A stretch of 64,000 bases of DNA from Streptomyces radiopugnans (GTDB lineage: Bacteria > Actinomycetota > Actinomycetes > Streptomycetales > Streptomycetaceae), in contig NZ_FOET01000007.1 of NCBI RefSeq assembly GCF_900110735.1, positions 62,001-126,000 on the forward strand, written 5' to 3'. The notes beneath the pieces are model-generated. The model ran no database searches, was not told where the DNA came from, and was given only the letters and a program-made list of their open reading frames with translations. Positions within the stretch are counted from its first letter, which is position 1. Each line of letters opens with the position of its first letter. Positions 17,357-26,594 of the stretch are shown here, one piece after another. The position numbers and the translations under genes are program-made.

Positions 17357-17587
17357 GACGCTCCTAGGAGTGCGGGGCACGGGGTTCGTCGGCCGCCGAA
17401 GCGCGGCCACAACCTGTCTAGCAGCGGCGGGCCGCGCTTTCGGGCGCCGAGCGGCGATCAGGGCCGAAGGGCCCCGCCGCCCGGGACGTACGGCCCCGGC
17501 CGCTGCCTTGGGGCGGGGACGTGCGACCCCGGGACGGCCCGCGATCGCTGCCCCGTACGGCCCGCCGCCCGCGTCCGCCGCGGCGGT

Positions 17588-19702
17588 TCAGCGGCCGGTA
17601 ACGGGCAGGCGCAGGGCGATCAGGGCGATGTCGTCGCGTCCGGTGGCCGGGGTGGTGGTCACCAGGGCGTCGCACAGGACGCCGACGGGCTCGCGGGCGA
17701 GGGCCGCGGCGTTGCGCCGCAGCCGCTCCAGCCCCCGGTCGAGGGACTCCCCGGGACGTTCGACCAGTCCGTCGGTGTAGAGCAGCAGGGTGCAGCCGGC
17801 CGGCAGGTCCTCGGTCGCGCTGCCGCGGGGAGTGCCCGGCGGCAGCACACCGAGCAGGGGGCCGCGAGCGTCCTCCAGGAAGCGGGTGCCGCCGTCCTCG
17901 GCGATCAGCAGGGGCGGAGGGTGCCCGGCGGCGGTGTACGTCAGCCGCCACGGCCCCTGCGCGTCCCCGCCGTCCGCCTCCGGCGCCGGGCCGCGCTCCA
18001 CCCGGGCCATCACACAGGTGGTGGTGCCCGTGTCCGGGTCGAGGGCCTGCACGGCAGCGTCCAGTCGCCGCACGACCTCACCGGGAGGCCGCCCGCCGTG
18101 GTCGGCGGCGAGCGCGCGGAGCATGTTGCGCATCATGCCCATGGTGACGGCGGCCCGCAGATCGTGCCCGGCCACGTCACCGATGACCAGGGCCAGGGCA
18201 CCGCCGGGCAGCGGGAAGGAGTCGTACCAGTCCCCGCCCACATCGGCCGCGGTCGGGCTGGGCAGATAGCGCGCGGCGATCCGCAGGTACGGGTGGTCGG
18301 GCGGTTCGGTGAGCAGGCTGTGCTGCAGCGCCCGTGCCACCCGCTGGGTGCGCTGGAGCCGCAGCGCCTGGCTGAGCGCGTCGTGGGCCTGCTCCACCAC
18401 CTCCCGCATCAGGTTCCGGTCCTGCGGGCCGATCGGCGCGCGGTCCCCGCAGACGAAGGCGGTCACCACGGCTGCCACCGCCCCGTCGACCAGGACCGGC
18501 AGCACCACCCCGCTGTGCGCCCCGGTGCGGGAGAGCCAGGGCCGCACGCCCGGCGGCGCGACGTCCGCCGGTACGGCGCCCGGGGAGAAGGAACAGTGGA
18601 CCGGGCGCCGCTCACGGACGGCGCGGGCGAGCGAGTGGCCGGGAGCGACGTGCTCCTCGCGGCGCGGCGGCAGGCCCGCGGGCAGCCCCTCGCGCGCGGT
18701 GGCCGCGACCCGCTCCACGGTCAGGAGACCGTCCCCGTGCTGCTGCCCGGCGGGCTCGGGCAGCAGGTAGATGCCGCACTCGTCGGCCAGGGCGGGGACG
18801 ATCACCCGGCTCAGGGCGGCGAAGGCGTCCGGCGCGTTCTCCGGCTCCGTCACCGCCGCGGCGGCACGGCCGAGGAGGGAGTCGCGCAGTTCCCGCCGCC
18901 ACCGCTCCTCGACGTCGACGCAGGCGGCCATCCACTCCAGCACGCCCCCGCCGTCGTGCACCGGCACGGCACGCAGCAGACAGTGCCGGTAGGTCCCGTC
19001 GGCGTGCCGCAGCCGGTACGTGTGCTGGAACAGTTCGGGCACCTCCCGGACGGCCCGGAACCACGCCTCGGCCAGGGCCGCGCGGTCGTCGGGGTGCGCG
19101 GTGCCGAGCCAACCGGCACCGCGCAGTTCCCCCCAGGGGCGTCCCGTCGCACGCTCCCACCCGTCGCTCCCCTCCACGAGGAGCCCGTCGGCGTCCGCCA
19201 CCCACAGCTTCTCGGTGCTGGTCGCGACCAGGCTCTCGTAACGCAGCAGCGTCCGGCGCCGTTCCTCGGCGAGGGTCCGGGCGTGCTCGGCCGTGGTGAC
19301 CTCCCCGGTCACCTCGGCGGCGACGATGAGCACCCCGGACTCCCCCTCGGCCGAGGCGATCCTGGACATGCTGAACGAGAAGAACCGCCGCTCGACCTCG
19401 CCGTGGGCGTAGCAGACGGTGACGGGCGCGGCGGAGACCCGCACCGGCTCGCCGTCGCGGAGCACCGGATCGAGCAGTTCCAGATAGCCCCGCTCCTCCA
19501 GATCGGCGAACGCCCGGCGTACGGGCACTCCCAGGGGCCGGTCCCCGAAGACCGCCCGGTAGGTGGCGTTCATGTACGTCACGACGTGTTCGGGGCCCTG
19601 GCACACCATGACACCGACCGGGGCCGGATCGAACACCTCCAGGGGCAGCCCGGTGAATTCTCCGCTCTCCGAGGATCGCCGCGAAAACGACATAGGGCCC
19701 AT
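17588..19702 (-). CDS. PAS/PAS/GAF sensor PP2C (SpoIIE) phosphatase
   Basis: A 704-residue cytoplasmic signalling phosphatase. The N-terminus is a PAS domain (PAPVGVMVCQGPEHVVTYMN...), with a second PAS near 150–270 (RHADGTYRHCLLRAVPVHD), a GAF near 285–440, and a C-terminal SpoIIE-type PP2C domain: AADVGGDWYDSFPLPGG, LVIGDVAGHDLRAAVTMG, LLLYTDGLVERPG, GRDDIALIALRL. The Asp residues for two metals are present. These enzymes dephosphorylate STAS-type anti-anti-sigma factors in partner-switching systems; no anti-sigma kinase lies alongside. A decayed phosphatase/STAS pair sits just upstream on the other strand. Start at 19702 or 19693; neither has a good ribosome site. Confidence 0.9.
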   Translation of the reverse strand: MGPMSFSRRSSESGEFTGLPLEVFDPAPVGVMVCQGPEHVVTYMNATYRAVFGDRPLGVPVRRAFADLEERGYLELLDPVLRDGEPVRVSAAPVTVCYAHGEVERRFFSFSMSRIASAEGESGVLIVAAEVTGEVTTAEHARTLAEERRRTLLRYESLVATSTEKLWVADADGLLVEGSDGWERATGRPWGELRGAGWLGTAHPDDRAALAEAWFRAVREVPELFQHTYRLRHADGTYRHCLLRAVPVHDGGGVLEWMAACVDVEERWRRELRDSLLGRAAAAVTEPENAPDAFAALSRVIVPALADECGIYLLPEPAGQQHGDGLLTVERVAATAREGLPAGLPPRREEHVAPGHSLARAVRERRPVHCSFSPGAVPADVAPPGVRPWLSRTGAHSGVVLPVLVDGAVAAVVTAFVCGDRAPIGPQDRNLMREVVEQAHDALSQALRLQRTQRVARALQHSLLTEPPDHPYLRIAARYLPSPTAADVGGDWYDSFPLPGGALALVIGDVAGHDLRAAVTMGMMRNMLRALAADHGGRPPGEVVRRLDAAVQALDPDTGTTTCVMARVERGPAPEADGGDAQGPWRLTYTAAGHPPPLLIAEDGGTRFLEDARGPLLGVLPPGTPRGSATEDLPAGCTLLLYTDGLVERPGESLDRGLERLRRNAAALAREPVGVLCDALVTTTPATGRDDIALIALRLPVTGR

Positions 19703-20029
19703 TATTCAGATATGCCGTCTTCGTGGAGTGCCGTACGGGTGCGGCCGCGGGCGGCCGTGGTCCCCCGGCACGGCCGAGGCGCGTCTCCCGGCCCGCAAGC
19801 CCGGCAGGCCGTGACCGCCGCCCGCCCTGCCGCCGGGGGCGCAGGAGCGGAGCGGGGGTGGTGAGGTTTCTCATGTCCACCGTGAAACCCCGCTCTCCGT
19901 CCGGAACCCGCCCCGCCGGCTGATCCCGCGGGGCGGGCGGGAGCGGGGCCGGGGTACGACGGGCCCTCCCGCCGCCGGGCGCCGCGGTTGCCTTGGTCAC
20001 GGCATCTGGGAGAAGGTTGCCGGACGGCA
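19703..20029. other. Intergenic region with hairpin
   Basis: No supported gene. A 10-bp perfect hairpin (CCCGCCCCGC 19907–19916, GCGGGGCGGG 19928–19937) lies in the middle and may be the terminator of a lost gene. The remainder looks like decayed sequence before the phosphatase fragment. Confidence 0.45.
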
Positions 20030-20310
20030 ATTCTCTTCGGTGTGCTGCCGAAGACCAGGGCGCGCACGGCCACGGTCGAGCTCGCACCGGGCGAGACGTG
20101 CCTGCTGTACACCGACGGCATCACCGATGCCCGCGGCGGTCCCCTGGGCGGCGACATGTTCGGGGACCGCCGGCTCAAGGACGCGCTCGGGAGTGCGCGG
20201 CCATGCCGGCCGAGGCGGTGGTCGAACGCGTCCAGATGCTCGCCGGTCAGTGGGTCGGGGGGAGAAACCACGACGACATGGCCGTCGTCGCCATCACCGC
20301 GCCGCGCACC
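20030..20310 (+). pseudogene. SpoIIE/PP2C phosphatase C-terminal fragment, frameshifted
   Basis: The frame starting LFGVLPKTRARTATVELAPG and containing CLLYTDGITDARGGPLGGDM is the C-terminal part of a SpoIIE-type phosphatase, cut at its N-terminus. Around 20190–20205 the frame shifts by one base; the next frame continues with MPAEAVVERVQMLAGQWVGG and HDDMAVVAITAP, the normal end of the domain with its terminal metal-binding Asp pair. About 150 or more residues of the catalytic domain are missing upstream. It is not functional as written. Confidence 0.8.
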
Positions 20311-20729
20311 GTGCACCTCAGCACGGTGGACGGCCACACCCGGGGCAGGCACACCGCCCCTCCTTCGCACTCACGGTGGAGACCGGCCCCGGCACCGTCC
20401 GGCTCCACGTCACCGGCGACCTCGACTACGAGACCACCGAGGAACTGGTCGGCGCCGTACGCCCGCGGCTCACCGGCCGGCCGGCGCCGGACGATCTCCA
20501 CCTCGACTTCGCCGCGCTGAGCACCTGCGACTCCACGGGACTGTCCGGGCTGCTGCTCATCCACCGCCTCGCCGGCGCCCGCGGCACCCGCCTCCACCTC
20601 GACAACCGCCCGCGGTTCCTGGAGCGCTTCCTGGAGATCACCGGCACCCTGGAGCACCTCACCGCGCCGCCCGGGGAGGAGCCCCCGGGGCAGGCGGAGG
20701 ACCCGGAGCGGCAGCCCGGCGCCGTCTGA
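20311..20729 (+). pseudogene. STAS-domain anti-sigma antagonist, probably frameshifted at 5' end
   Basis: The frame ending at 20729 encodes a complete STAS core (VRLHVTGDLDYETTEELVGA, DFAALSTCDSTGLSGLLLIH with the phospho-acceptor-type Ser in CDSTGL, RFLERFLEITGTLEHL). Its natural start seems to be GTG 20311 in a neighbouring frame (VHLSTVDGHTRGRHTAP), and a one-base shift near 20358–20362 separates it from the core. If the gene is still translated it must start at GTG 20376, giving a short N-terminus and no ribosome site. It could be an intact short protein or a pseudogene; the frameshift reading is favoured because the adjacent phosphatase is also broken. Confidence 0.6.
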
Positions 20730-20736
20730 CCGCCCG

Positions 20737-22335
20737 TCAGCCGCCGAGTGCGGAGGCCAGCAGCCGCAGCGGCGCCGAGCGGCCCCGGCGCGGCACCGTC
20801 AGCAGCGGGTGGCCGCGCACCCCCCAGGTGGCCAGCAGGGCGTTGGCCGCCTCGAAGCCGGTGGTGGCCGCCCGCTCCATCAGCGCCACCGGCAGCGTGG
20901 TGCGCACCAGGTCCCCGGCGAGCACCAGCCGGGGATGGCCGGTGCGCACCCCCGGCCGGTCCCGCCAGGTGCCGGTGGCGAACAGCGGGCAGTCCTGCCG
21001 CCACTCGTGCCGCTCGTCGACGACCGGGGCGCCGGCCGTCTCCGGGTAGACGCGGGCCAGTTCGGCCAGGGCCGCCCGCTGGACGGCGGCGCGGTCCGCG
21101 CCGGGGTCGACGGCGTAGGCGTGCAGTTCCACCACGCTGCCGCCCGTCCGCGCGGCCCAGCGGGCGGCCTCGCCCTCCCAGCGTTCCAGGACGCTGACGT
21201 TGTCCAGCGGGCCGTAGCCGCTGGTGCCCAGGAAACCGGGCCGGTCGGCGGCCACGGGCCGGCCGAGCCAGTAGCGGGAGACCAGGAAGGGCGGGGCCTC
21301 GCGCAGCCGCCCGACCGACGCCCGCCAGCCGGGACCGCCCAGCCCCGGGGAGTTGCCGACCACGGCGCGCAGGCCCGCGCCGTCCACGGCCAGGACGACC
21401 GCGTCGTAGCGCTCGCCGCGCTCCGCCCCCGGCCCCCGGCCGTCGGCCGTCACCACGGTGAAGCCGTCCCGCTCGGGGCGCACCAGTTCCACGGCGGTGC
21501 CGGTGCGCACCCGTGCGCCCAGCCGCTCCAGCCGGGCGGCCAGCGGGTCCCACAGGGCGGCGGGGAAGGGGTCGTCGGGGACGTCGAAGAGCAGGCCCTC
21601 GGCCGAGCCCAGGAAGTAGATGTGGAACATCAGGGCCAGTTCGGCCGCCGACAGTTCGCGCGGATCGGCGAAGAAGCTGCGGGAGAACACCTCGAAGGCC
21701 AGGTGCCGGGCCGGTTCGGGGAAGCCGATGGAGTCCAGGAACTCCGCGGCGCTGACGCCGTCCAGCCGCTCGTGGACCTCCGGCACCCGCACGTCCAGCA
21801 GGGGCAGCGCCGCGCGGGGGTTCATGCCCGCCAGCCCCGAGGGGGTGAAGGTCGGGCTGAGGGCGGTGAAGCCCAGCACGCTCCACGGCGGGGTGCGGGG
21901 CACCCGCGCGAAGCTGTCCCGCGCTCCGCCGCTGTGCCACAGCGGGTAGTCCGGCAGCGGGGTGAGCATCGACAGGGCCGGGTCGATACGCCGCAGCAGA
22001 TTGCGCAGGTTGTAGTACTGCCGGAAGAAGGCGTGGAAGCCGCGGCTCATGGTGACGGACGTACCGTCGGCCAGCCTGGTCGGCCAGCCTCCGACGCGCC
22101 CGCCCAGCACCTCCCGGCGCTCCAGCAGGTCAACGGCCACACCGCGTTCGGCCAGCGCGGTGGCGGCGGTGAGCCCGGCGATGCCGCCGCCCACCACGGC
22201 GGCGCGCACCTCGCGGTCGCCGAGACGGGCCGCCCCCGCCGGGGCGGGCCGGTGCACGGCGTACCGGTCGCGGGCCAGCCGGGTACGGCCCCGGCCCGGG
22301 AGCGGGTACGGGAACGGGTTTCTCGCGTCTGTCAC
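20737..22335 (-). CDS. crtU: CrtU: beta-carotene desaturase/methylase (isorenieratene synthase type)
   Basis: A 532-residue FAD-dependent enzyme of the CrtU family, which converts the beta-ionone rings of beta-carotene to aromatic phi rings (giving beta-isorenieratene, then isorenieratene). The dinucleotide-binding motif VVGGGIAGLTAATALAERG is near residue 45, followed by ERREVLGGRVGGW, SRGFHAFFRQYYNLR and, near the C-terminus, LVLAGDLVRTTLPVALMERA, typical of the carotenoid desaturase/amine-oxidase superfamily. The start is GTG at 22335, overlapping the crtY stop in GTGA, so the two are translationally coupled; AAAGG lies upstream. With crtY it forms the ring-modifying half of the cluster. 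Confidence 0.9.
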   Translation of the reverse strand: MTDARNPFPYPLPGRGRTRLARDRYAVHRPAPAGAARLGDREVRAAVVGGGIAGLTAATALAERGVAVDLLERREVLGGRVGGWPTRLADGTSVTMSRGFHAFFRQYYNLRNLLRRIDPALSMLTPLPDYPLWHSGGARDSFARVPRTPPWSVLGFTALSPTFTPSGLAGMNPRAALPLLDVRVPEVHERLDGVSAAEFLDSIGFPEPARHLAFEVFSRSFFADPRELSAAELALMFHIYFLGSAEGLLFDVPDDPFPAALWDPLAARLERLGARVRTGTAVELVRPERDGFTVVTADGRGPGAERGERYDAVVLAVDGAGLRAVVGNSPGLGGPGWRASVGRLREAPPFLVSRYWLGRPVAADRPGFLGTSGYGPLDNVSVLERWEGEAARWAARTGGSVVELHAYAVDPGADRAAVQRAALAELARVYPETAGAPVVDERHEWRQDCPLFATGTWRDRPGVRTGHPRLVLAGDLVRTTLPVALMERAATTGFEAANALLATWGVRGHPLLTVPRRGRSAPLRLLASALGG

Positions 22336-23594
22336 CTGGGGGCCTTTCGCTGGTGGGAGTCGCCGGACCGCGGCATGACGGCGGACGGCCTGCGCGGCAG
22401 GAGGGGGAGTTCGGCCAGGGAGCGCGCCATCGGCCACACGGGGGAGCGCAGGCCGATCGCCACCTCCTCGTGGAACGCGGAGCCGCCGTCGAGGAAGCGC
22501 AGGACGCTGTCCAGCCGGTTGCGGCGGAAGAGACGGGCGAAGAAGTCCGCGCCGTCGACGCGGCCGGTGGCCAGGGCGCGCAGCAGCGCGGCGTCCATGG
22601 CCAGGTGCCGGCGGGCGTGGGGCCGGGGCGGCAGCGGGGTGCGCCCGGCCGCGAGGGCCGCGGCCACCCGCGCGCTCTGGCGCCGGACGGTGGCGAAGGT
22701 GTAGCCGGTCGAGGGACGCGTGGCGCCGCCCGCCGTGCCGATGCGGAACACCGAGCGCCCGGCCCGGCGCGCGAAGTGCCCGTCGGTCATGGGGATGACG
22801 CCCTGTTCGGTACCGGTGACGGTGAACTCGCCCAGCGGCCGGACGCGTTCGGTGTAGTGCCGCAGCGCGGCCTCGTACTCCCGGCCGGTCAGGGGCGAGG
22901 GGGAGAACTCGGTGTACTCCACCAGGGCCTCGCGCGGGCCGAGGGGCAGGACGTAGGCGAAGGACAGCCCGCACCGCGGCTGCGGGGTGCGCAGGTCCAT
23001 CAGCTCGGCCGTGCCCGGGTCGAAGCGGTCCTCGCCGGTACGCACGAACCAGCCCCGGAAGTGCTGCAGCAAGGTGGTGCGCGCGGGCGGCAGGACCCGC
23101 GGCGGCCGCGAGTCGAACACCCAGCGGCCGGTGAGCGCGAAGGGCCGTCCCGCGGCGTCCGTACCGCTCACCCGCGCACCGTGCGGCCCGTCCCCGACGG
23201 CGGTGACGGTGCCTGTGACGCGGGTGACGGAGGGGGCGGCGGCCAGACGGGCGTCCATTGCGCGGGTGAAGTCCGCGGAGCGGACCATCAGATAGCGCCG
23301 GGGGCTGTCGCCGCCCAGGCTCTCCCCGTCCGGGCCCCGCACCAGCAGACGCCGCCAGGAGGCGGCGACGGGCGCGCCGAGCCCGGCACCGGGCCCGCCG
23401 CCCTCCTCCTCCCAGAAGCACCAGGTGCGCTCGGGGCTGCGGGCGGGACCCGGCGGCGGCTCCACCACCGCCACCGACGGGGGAGGCGAGGAGGAGGCGG
23501 CGGCGTCGAGGAGGTGCCCGGCCAGCGACAGGCCGGCCGCTCCCGCACCCACCACGATCACGTCCGCGTCCATGTCCGTCTCCGGGCGGCTCAT
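22332..23594 (-). CDS. crtY: CrtY: lycopene beta-cyclase
   Basis: A 420-residue lycopene cyclase of the CrtY type that closes both ends of lycopene to beta rings. The N-terminal nucleotide-binding segment is VIVVGAGAAGLSLAGHLLDA; ERTWCFWEEE, FDSRPP, LLQHFRGWFVRT, YVLPLGPREALVEYTEFS and GGATRPSTGYTF are all classical CrtY motifs. An Ala/Ser-rich insertion near residue 35 is slightly unusual. ATG at 23594 has GGGAGG 6 bases upstream; upstream frame extension is noise. It is the first gene of the crtY-crtU pair, divergent from crtT. Confidence 0.93.
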   Translation of the reverse strand: MSRPETDMDADVIVVGAGAAGLSLAGHLLDAAASSSPPPSVAVVEPPPGPARSPERTWCFWEEEGGGPGAGLGAPVAASWRRLLVRGPDGESLGGDSPRRYLMVRSADFTRAMDARLAAAPSVTRVTGTVTAVGDGPHGARVSGTDAAGRPFALTGRWVFDSRPPRVLPPARTTLLQHFRGWFVRTGEDRFDPGTAELMDLRTPQPRCGLSFAYVLPLGPREALVEYTEFSPSPLTGREYEAALRHYTERVRPLGEFTVTGTEQGVIPMTDGHFARRAGRSVFRIGTAGGATRPSTGYTFATVRRQSARVAAALAAGRTPLPPRPHARRHLAMDAALLRALATGRVDGADFFARLFRRNRLDSVLRFLDGGSAFHEEVAIGLRSPVWPMARSLAELPLLPRRPSAVMPRSGDSHQRKAPR

Positions 23595-23651
23595 CCGCGG
23601 TCCCTCCCCCCGCAGGCGCCCCCGGAGCTCTCCCCGGCGCGTTCCCGGTGG

Positions 23652-23672
23652 CGCACGCCGGGTAGGCGTGCG
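23652..23672. promoter_or_regulatory. Inverted repeat between crtY and crtT
   Basis: CGCACGCC (23652–23659) and GGCGTGCG (23665–23672), perfect arms with a 5-base spacer, lie in the 125-bp divergent gap. It is placed to affect both promoters; no regulator is identified. Confidence 0.35.
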
Positions 23673-23719
23673 GCCGTGACCGCACACCCCGGGCCCGTAC
23701 GGGCGGAAGGACGGACGCG

Positions 23720-24457
23720 ATGACCCTCCTGCAGGACGGCGCGCTGACCGCAGCGTTCGACGGCGCGTCCGCCGCCTACGACCGCCTGGTCGGCGCGAAC
23801 CCCGGCTACCACCGGCAACTGCGCCGCTCCGCCCGCAGACTGGCCCTGCCGGACGGGGGCGAGGGACTGCGCGTACTCGACCTGGGCTGCGGAACCGGAG
23901 CCTCCACCGCCGCGCTGCTGGCCGCGGCGCCCCGCGCCGAGATCACCGCGGTGGACGCCTCGGCCGGGATGCTCGAGCGGGCGGCCGCCAAGACGTGGCC
24001 GGAGAACGTCACCTTCGCCCACACGCCCGCCGAGGACCTGGAGCGCGCCGGGGTGCGCGGGCCGTTCGACGCGGTGTTCGCCGCCTATCTGGTGCGCAAC
24101 CTGACCGACCCGGACGGGGTGCTGACCGGTGTACGCCGCCTGCTGCGCCCCGGCGGACGGCTGGCCGTCCACGAGTACGCGCTGTCCGGCGCGAGGCGGC
24201 ACCGGCTGGTCTGGACGGCCGTGTGCCGTTCGGTGATCATCCCCGCCGGCTCCCTCGGTCCGGGCGGGCCGGGCCTGTACCGGCACCTGTGGCGCAGCGT
24301 CCTGGAGTTCGACACCGCCCCGGAGCTGGCGCAGCGGCTGACGGCGGCGGGCTTCGACCTCGTCCGCACGGTGCCGGTGCCGGTGCCGGGCTGGGAGTAC
24401 GGCATCCTCCACACCCTCCTCGCCCGCGCCCCCCGCCGGGCCGGGTACGAGACCTGA
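23720..24457 (+). CDS. crtT: CrtT-like SAM-dependent methyltransferase
   Basis: A 245-residue class I methyltransferase with SAM-binding motif I VLDLGCGTGASTAALL near residue 52, an acidic motif II ITAVDASAGMLERA, and post-motif RPGGRLAVHEYALSG. A methyltransferase at this place is a constant member of streptomycete carotenoid clusters (crtT between the crtEIBV and crtYU parts); its product role is not settled in the literature I recall. The start at 23720 has GAAGGAC 8–9 bases upstream. It runs opposite to all other crt genes and converges with the Rieske gene across 74 bases containing a repetitive gtgcccgg tract. Confidence 0.8.
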   Translation: MTLLQDGALTAAFDGASAAYDRLVGANPGYHRQLRRSARRLALPDGGEGLRVLDLGCGTGASTAALLAAAPRAEITAVDASAGMLERAAAKTWPENVTFAHTPAEDLERAGVRGPFDAVFAAYLVRNLTDPDGVLTGVRRLLRPGGRLAVHEYALSGARRHRLVWTAVCRSVIIPAGSLGPGGPGLYRHLWRSVLEFDTAPELAQRLTAAGFDLVRTVPVPVPGWEYGILHTLLARAPRRAGYET

Positions 24458-24531
24458 CGCGAGGTCCGGTGCGGCGCCCGGGATGGTGCCCGGTGCGGTG
24501 CCCGGGGTGGGGGCCGCCGCCCCCGCGGCCC

Positions 24532-25551
24532 TCACACCGCCCCCGGGAAACGGCCCTGGCCGCGCAGCAGCCGGCGGCGTTCGGCATACGCCAGGTCGTC
24601 GCGCCACAGCCGGGCCGCCGCCCGCCGCATCAGCGGCCGCAGCAGCGGCGCGGCGGCCCGCGCCACGGCGAAGCCCGGCCGGTCGGAGGCGGCCAGCACG
24701 GCCTCGATCACGGCGGTGCGCGGGTTCGGGTCCCCCGGGGCGGTCAGCGGCGTGGCGTGGGTCTCCACCGCCGACGTCTCGCCCTCGCCGTCGACGATGT
24801 GCATCACCAGCGTGCGCGGCTCCGGCGCGCTGAAGGCGGCCCGCACCGGCACGCCCGCCCGGGAGCCGACGCGGTAGGCCACGTCCACCAGGAAGCGGTC
24901 GCCGTTGACGGCCGGGTCGGGTTCCTCCACCACCGTCAGCCGGGTGAAGGCGTACGGGTGGAACCAGGCGCCGTGCCAGGGGTCGAGCCGGTTGGCGATG
25001 ACGTCCTCCGGCTCGCAGGCGCCCACCAGGGTCGTCACCGCGTCCACCGAGACGGCCGGGTCGGGGCGTTGCGGCAGGCAGGGCCGCTCCAGCGGCTCCT
25101 CGCCGCCCACCGCGTCCAGCCGCACCCACACCAGCACCCCGTCGTCGTACACGGGGAAGGGCTCCCAGCCCGGCATGCCCCGCTCGGTCAGGCCCAGACC
25201 GTGCCAGTGGCAGATCAGGCGCCCGGACTCCACCACGCTGTCGCACAGCGGCGCGCCCAGGTGCGGGCAGGCGCCCGGACCGGCCGCCAGACGCCCGGAC
25301 TCCGCGCGCCAGAGCACCAGCTCCACCCCGGCGACCGTCCGGCCGAAGGGGCGGCCGGGGCGGATCTCGCGGCTGGCCGCCACCACGTACCAGTTGCCCG
25401 AGGGGCGGGCCGCGGCCCGCTTCAGGGCGTCGGCGATGAGCTGGGGCCGGGCCGCCCGCCACGTCGGCTCCTGGCGGCTCCAGCCGGGATCGGACATCAG
25501 GCGCAGGGGGCTGCGCCAACCGGCCGAACCCCCCGCACGGCGCTTGCTCAA
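24532..25551 (-). CDS. Rieske-type 2Fe-2S protein (DUF5914-like) of the crt operon
   Basis: A 339-residue protein. Residues ~50–150 form a Rieske domain with the ligand pairs [10 protein letters not shown] and CHWHGLGL (Cys-x-His and Cys-x2-His). The C-terminal part ([21 protein letters not shown] onward) resembles a ring-hydroxylase-like alpha-subunit fold with possible iron ligands. It holds the fourth position of the crtE-I-B operon, where crtV is placed in other streptomycetes; whether it is the same protein I cannot confirm. A ring or terminal hydroxylation step is a reasonable inference. Start is TTG at 25551, preceded by GGAGGAG at a 7-base spacing and overlapping the crtB stop (TTGA), so translation is coupled. 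Confidence 0.8.
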   Translation of the reverse strand: MSKRRAGGSAGWRSPLRLMSDPGWSRQEPTWRAARPQLIADALKRAAARPSGNWYVVAASREIRPGRPFGRTVAGVELVLWRAESGRLAAGPGACPHLGAPLCDSVVESGRLICHWHGLGLTERGMPGWEPFPVYDDGVLVWVRLDAVGGEEPLERPCLPQRPDPAVSVDAVTTLVGACEPEDVIANRLDPWHGAWFHPYAFTRLTVVEEPDPAVNGDRFLVDVAYRVGSRAGVPVRAAFSAPEPRTLVMHIVDGEGETSAVETHATPLTAPGDPNPRTAVIEAVLAASDRPGFAVARAAAPLLRPLMRRAAARLWRDDLAYAERRRLLRGQGRFPGAV

Positions 25552-26594
25552 GACAGCACTCCTCCTCGCTGCGCGTCCCGCTTACGGGGCCGCGGGGCTT
25601 CCTCCTGCTTCCGCGCGGGGTTTCGCGGGTGGCCGGGCACTCGCGGCAGGTCGCCGCTCACAGCGCCGCGGGCGCGGGACGCGGCCACGCCCGCCAGCCC
25701 GCCCAGCGCCACGGCGGCCCGGCGCCGGCGGGGGACCACGGCACGCCGGTGGAGCACCGCGTACCCGGCCGCCTCGATCCGGTCCAGGATGGCGCGGTAG
25801 AGCACGAACGCGGTGCGCACGCACGGCCGCGAGACCGGGTGCAGCATGGCGATGCCCGGCTCGGCCTCCCGGTAGACCCCCCGGGTGGTCTCGCACAGCT
25901 CCCGCAGCGCGGCCCGCACCCGGGCGTCGGTGCGCCCGGTGCGGCGGCACCACAGCAGCAGGTCGCGGTCGACGCCGTGGGCGGCCAGCCGGTCCAGCGG
26001 CAGGTAGATCCGGCCGCGGTCCAGGTCCTCGCCCACGTCCCGCAGGAAGTTGGTGAGCTGGAAGGCCACCCCGAGCGCCGCGGCGTGCGGGGCGGCCTCC
26101 TCGCGCGGCGCGACCGTGTCCAGCACCGGCAGCACCTGGAGGCCGATCACGGCCGCCGAACCGTGCATGTACACCCGCAGGTCGTCGAGGGTGGGGTACT
26201 CGGTGGTGTGCAGGTCCATACCCATCGAGCGCATGAAGTCGCCGAAGTGCGCCGGGTCGATGGCGTAGCGCGCGGCGGTGTCGGCCAGCGCGGCGATCAC
26301 CGGGTGCCCGCCGCGCCCGGTGCGCAGGGCCCCGCGCAGGTCCTCCTCCAGCTCCGCCAGCGCCCGGGCGCGCTGCTCGGGGGAGAGGGCGGGATCGAGG
26401 TCGTCGACGATGTCGTCCGCCCAGCGCGCGAAGCCGTACAGGGCGTGGACGGCCGGGCGCTGGCGGGGTGTCAGCAGCCGGGTGGCCAGGAAGTACGTCC
26501 TGCCGTGGCGGGAGTTGAGTTCGCGGCAGCGGGTGTAGGCCGCGCGCAGCGCCGGGTCGTGGACGCCCGCCGCGTCCAGCTCGCGCGCCGTCAT
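25548..26594 (-). CDS. crtB: CrtB: phytoene synthase
   Basis: A 348-residue squalene/phytoene synthase that condenses two geranylgeranyl diphosphates to phytoene. The first Asp-rich motif is [10 protein letters not shown] (near residue 59), [17 protein letters not shown] and the second motif [21 protein letters not shown] follow, all with the metal-binding Asp residues intact. The C-terminal ~45 residues are basic and Pro/Arg-rich and probably disordered, beyond the normal family end. ATG at 26594 overlaps the crtI stop (ATGA); its own stop overlaps the Rieske gene's TTG. It is the third gene of crtE-I-B-Rieske. Confidence 0.93.
   Translation of the reverse strand: MTARELDAAGVHDPALRAAYTRCRELNSRHGRTYFLATRLLTPRQRPAVHALYGFARWADDIVDDLDPALSPEQRARALAELEEDLRGALRTGRGGHPVIAALADTAARYAIDPAHFGDFMRSMGMDLHTTEYPTLDDLRVYMHGSAAVIGLQVLPVLDTVAPREEAAPHAAALGVAFQLTNFLRDVGEDLDRGRIYLPLDRLAAHGVDRDLLLWCRRTGRTDARVRAALRELCETTRGVYREAEPGIAMLHPVSRPCVRTAFVLYRAILDRIEAAGYAVLHRRAVVPRRRRAAVALGGLAGVAASRARGAVSGDLPRVPGHPRNPARKQEEAPRPRKRDAQRGGVLS

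Noticed and set aside
16238..19864. 1208-residue plus-strand frame opposite the flavohemoprotein and phosphatase genes
   Set aside because: It is an antisense composition artefact: both minus-strand genes underneath have intact domains and motifs.
24458..24531. Short gtgcccgg-type repeats between crtT and the Rieske gene
   Set aside because: Only a few imperfect copies in a convergent gap; probably simple-sequence drift, with only weak hairpin potential.
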